The notes below the pieces were generated by a model, which worked only from the letters and a program-made list of their open reading frames with translations, did no database searches and was not told where the DNA came from. A program made the position numbers and the translations under genes. Shown here piece by piece: positions 63,085 through 64,000 of a DNA stretch of 64,000 nucleotides (position 1 is the first letter of the stretch; each line of letters starts with the position of its first letter). This DNA is from Actinopolyspora xinjiangensis (GTDB lineage: Bacteria; Actinomycetota; Actinomycetes; Mycobacteriales; Pseudonocardiaceae), in assembly GCF_900104475.1 (NCBI RefSeq), contig NZ_FNJR01000002.1, forward strand, positions 372,001-436,000. Direction: 5' to 3'.

Positions 63085-63307
63085 CGAATTCCCCGTCCTT
63101 CGCTCCGGCCACGAACGCGGCTATCTCGGCGCGGGTGTACACGAGCGCGGTGCCCTGGGGGTCGCGGGAATTGCGCATGGCGACCTGATCACCGTCGAGC
63201 GCGGCGACTTCCACGCAGTTCCCGATGGCACCGCTGTGCCTGCTCTTGCGCCACCGCACCCCGGGCAGCTCGGCCGCTGAGGTGCTGGTGCGGGGCATGT
63301 CGTTCAT
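63068..63307 (-). CDS. DUF397 protein
   Basis: 79 aa from the ATG at 63307 with AAGGTGACC before it. It has the family signature WRKSRHSGAIGNCVEVAALD followed by VAMRNSRDPQGTALVYTRAE and IAAFVAGAKDGEFDDF. DUF397 proteins are partners of XRE-DUF5753 regulators (Scr1/Scr2-type pairs) and influence development or behave like toxin-antitoxin partners. Such a regulator lies upstream on the same strand at the window end. Palindromic operator-like sites precede the gene. Confidence 0.9.
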   Translation of the reverse strand: MNDMPRTSTSAAELPGVRWRKSRHSGAIGNCVEVAALDGDQVAMRNSRDPQGTALVYTRAEIAAFVAGAKDGEFDDFIN

Positions 63308-63801
63308 AAGGTCACCTTTTCTGTGCGGTGTGCATCTGCACGTGCACAAGATCGTGCCAACCGAACCCCGGGAAGGCAATGCAGTTGCACGTGCAGCTGC
63401 ACGAATACACACGATCGTGCGAGACTGTTCAGGGGTACCGGGCGGGGAGTCGTCACGGTACGCTGTGGCGGAACTGTGTCGTCACGACAGTCCGGCAAAC
63501 CGGATCGTCCTTCTGTCTGTCGCACCGTGCGGTTTTGCTGGGCGATCGCGCGAGCCGACCGACTCGGTCGAACCGGAGGCGATCGCCGGAATCGGAGCCC
63601 CGAACGGGCCAATCGAGTAACATTGTGTGATCGGCGGCCCGGTGTTTCCACCGAGCCGCCGCGAAGCCGGATCCGCCGCCTCACCACACGAACCGCTTCC
63701 CCGGACCGACGCTCGCGGTGCCGGGCCCGGGCGCCCGACCGGTGTCCGTTCCGGGAACGGAAAGCCCTCCGGCGCCTCCACCGGTGCGGGCGACAGTCCC
63801 G
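63308..63801. other. Regulatory interval upstream of the DUF397 gene
   Basis: No gene is supported; the open frames on both strands look like chance. Its DUF397-proximal part holds the palindrome cluster at 63337-63419 and is unusually rich in TGCA and GATCGTG words. The remainder (63420-63801) shows nothing distinctive. Confidence 0.5.
63337..63419. promoter_or_regulatory. Cluster of operator-like palindromes
   Basis: TGCACGTGCA at 63337-63346 and again at 63386-63395, TGCAGCTGCA at 63392-63401 and CACGATCGTG at 63410-63419, all perfect palindromes. A half-site AGATCGTGC follows the first. They lie 30-112 bases upstream of the DUF397 start. The likely binder is the XRE-DUF5753 protein encoded further upstream. 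Confidence 0.6.
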
Positions 63802-64000
63802 TCAGATTTCCGCTCGCACCTTGTGCAGCAGTTTCCTGGAGGTCTCCGGAGTTTCCGCGTCCACCGTGAGATGGTCGAAAACCCTGCTGTACTGCTCGAT
63901 CTCCTCCGGTTTGTCCAGGTGCAGCGCTCCCGCGAGGTGTTCGACGTAGACCAGGTTCGGAAGTTCCGGTTCGGCGAACCGCAACATGCTGAACGACCCC
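63802..64000 (-). CDS. XRE-DUF5753 regulator, C-terminal part (cut by window end)
   Basis: The last about 65 residues are visible: GSFSMLRFAEPELPNLVYVE, HLAGALHLDKPEEIEQYSRV and FDHLTVDAETPETSRKLLHK. This is the standard end of DUF5753, following FTLLRF and DVVYVE-type strands. The N-terminal helix-turn-helix lies beyond 64000. It is the probable regulator of the DUF397 operon about 500 bp downstream. Confidence 0.85.
   Translation of the reverse strand, partial: GSFSMLRFAEPELPNLVYVEHLAGALHLDKPEEIEQYSRVFDHLTVDAETPETSRKLLHKVRAEI

Noticed and set aside
63323-63949. 208-codon plus-strand frame at the window end
   Set aside because: It is antisense to a well-matched DUF5753 C-terminus and passes through the operator cluster; composition is unlike a protein.

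Overview
The window is about 70% GC and is dense with actinobacterial families: GuaB1, DUF4245, DUF4288, DUF6542, a lipid droplet-associated protein, DUF5753/DUF397/DUF6879 regulators and PF04672 methyltransferases. It looks like chromosome of a Pseudonocardiales-type filamentous actinomycete, possibly an Actinopolyspora or Saccharopolyspora relative. The genus is a guess. I saw no rRNA, tRNA or CRISPR.

Layout. 0.2-9 kb: guaB1, a DUF4288 gene, a GGDEF protein, fumC, a ferredoxin-NADP reductase, glpX and a DUF4245 gene. 9-18.5 kb: a compositionally odd adhE, then xseB, a hypothetical gene, xseA, a lipid droplet-associated gene, ispH and a DUF6542 gene. The order fumC, glpX, DUF4245, xseB, xseA, Rv1109c-like, ispH, Rv1111c-like, ychF matches the Mycobacterium tuberculosis Rv1098c-Rv1112 block as I remember it. 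Here the block is interrupted by adhE and by about 21 kb before ychF. 18.7-29.5 kb: a sugar catabolic locus with a ribose-type ABC importer, a secreted GH172/DUF2961 protein, a decayed LacI regulator, an L-fucose/D-arabinose-type isomerase and an FGGY kinase. Together these suggest use of D-arabinofuranose or a related sugar. 29.6-40.9 kb: rmuC, sbcD-sbcC, a DUF2252 gene, ogt plus an Ada/AlkA fusion, a small secreted Cys-rich protein, a small lipoprotein and ychF.

40.9-44.8 kb is a 3.6 kb islet bounded by two 165-bp direct repeats (163 identical positions). Each repeat carries the last codons of ychF, so the islet looks integrated at the ychF 3' end. It encodes a 36-residue Asp/Gly/Lys-rich peptide overlapping an isoaspartate-methyltransferase homologue, which is the two-gene layout of imiditide-type RiPPs. 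A divergent operon follows: an 82-aa protein, a DUF6879 protein and an XRE-DUF5753 regulator. No integrase is present.

44.8-53 kb is accessory DNA: a candidate structured small RNA, an HTH/TPR regulator, DUF4304 and DUF5763-like genes, a VOC protein, a BldC-like mini-MerR gene beside a five-copy 9-bp direct-repeat array, a zinc-finger-like gene, a TM2 protein, gene remnants (GH88, GNAT, IS5 transposase) and a SIS-domain gene. 53-64 kb: a methyltransferase, an AraC/GyrI regulator, a PaoABC-like molybdenum aldehyde dehydrogenase operon, small membrane proteins, a nuclease with an Excalibur domain, a PNPOx-like protein and a DUF397 operon with operator-like palindromes downstream of an XRE-DUF5753 regulator cut by the window end.

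Three copies of an intergenic element share the 18-nt hairpin core CGATTTCGCGAGAAATCG. The copy at 36.4 kb is a complete palindrome with 13-bp terminal inverted repeats and looks like a MITE.
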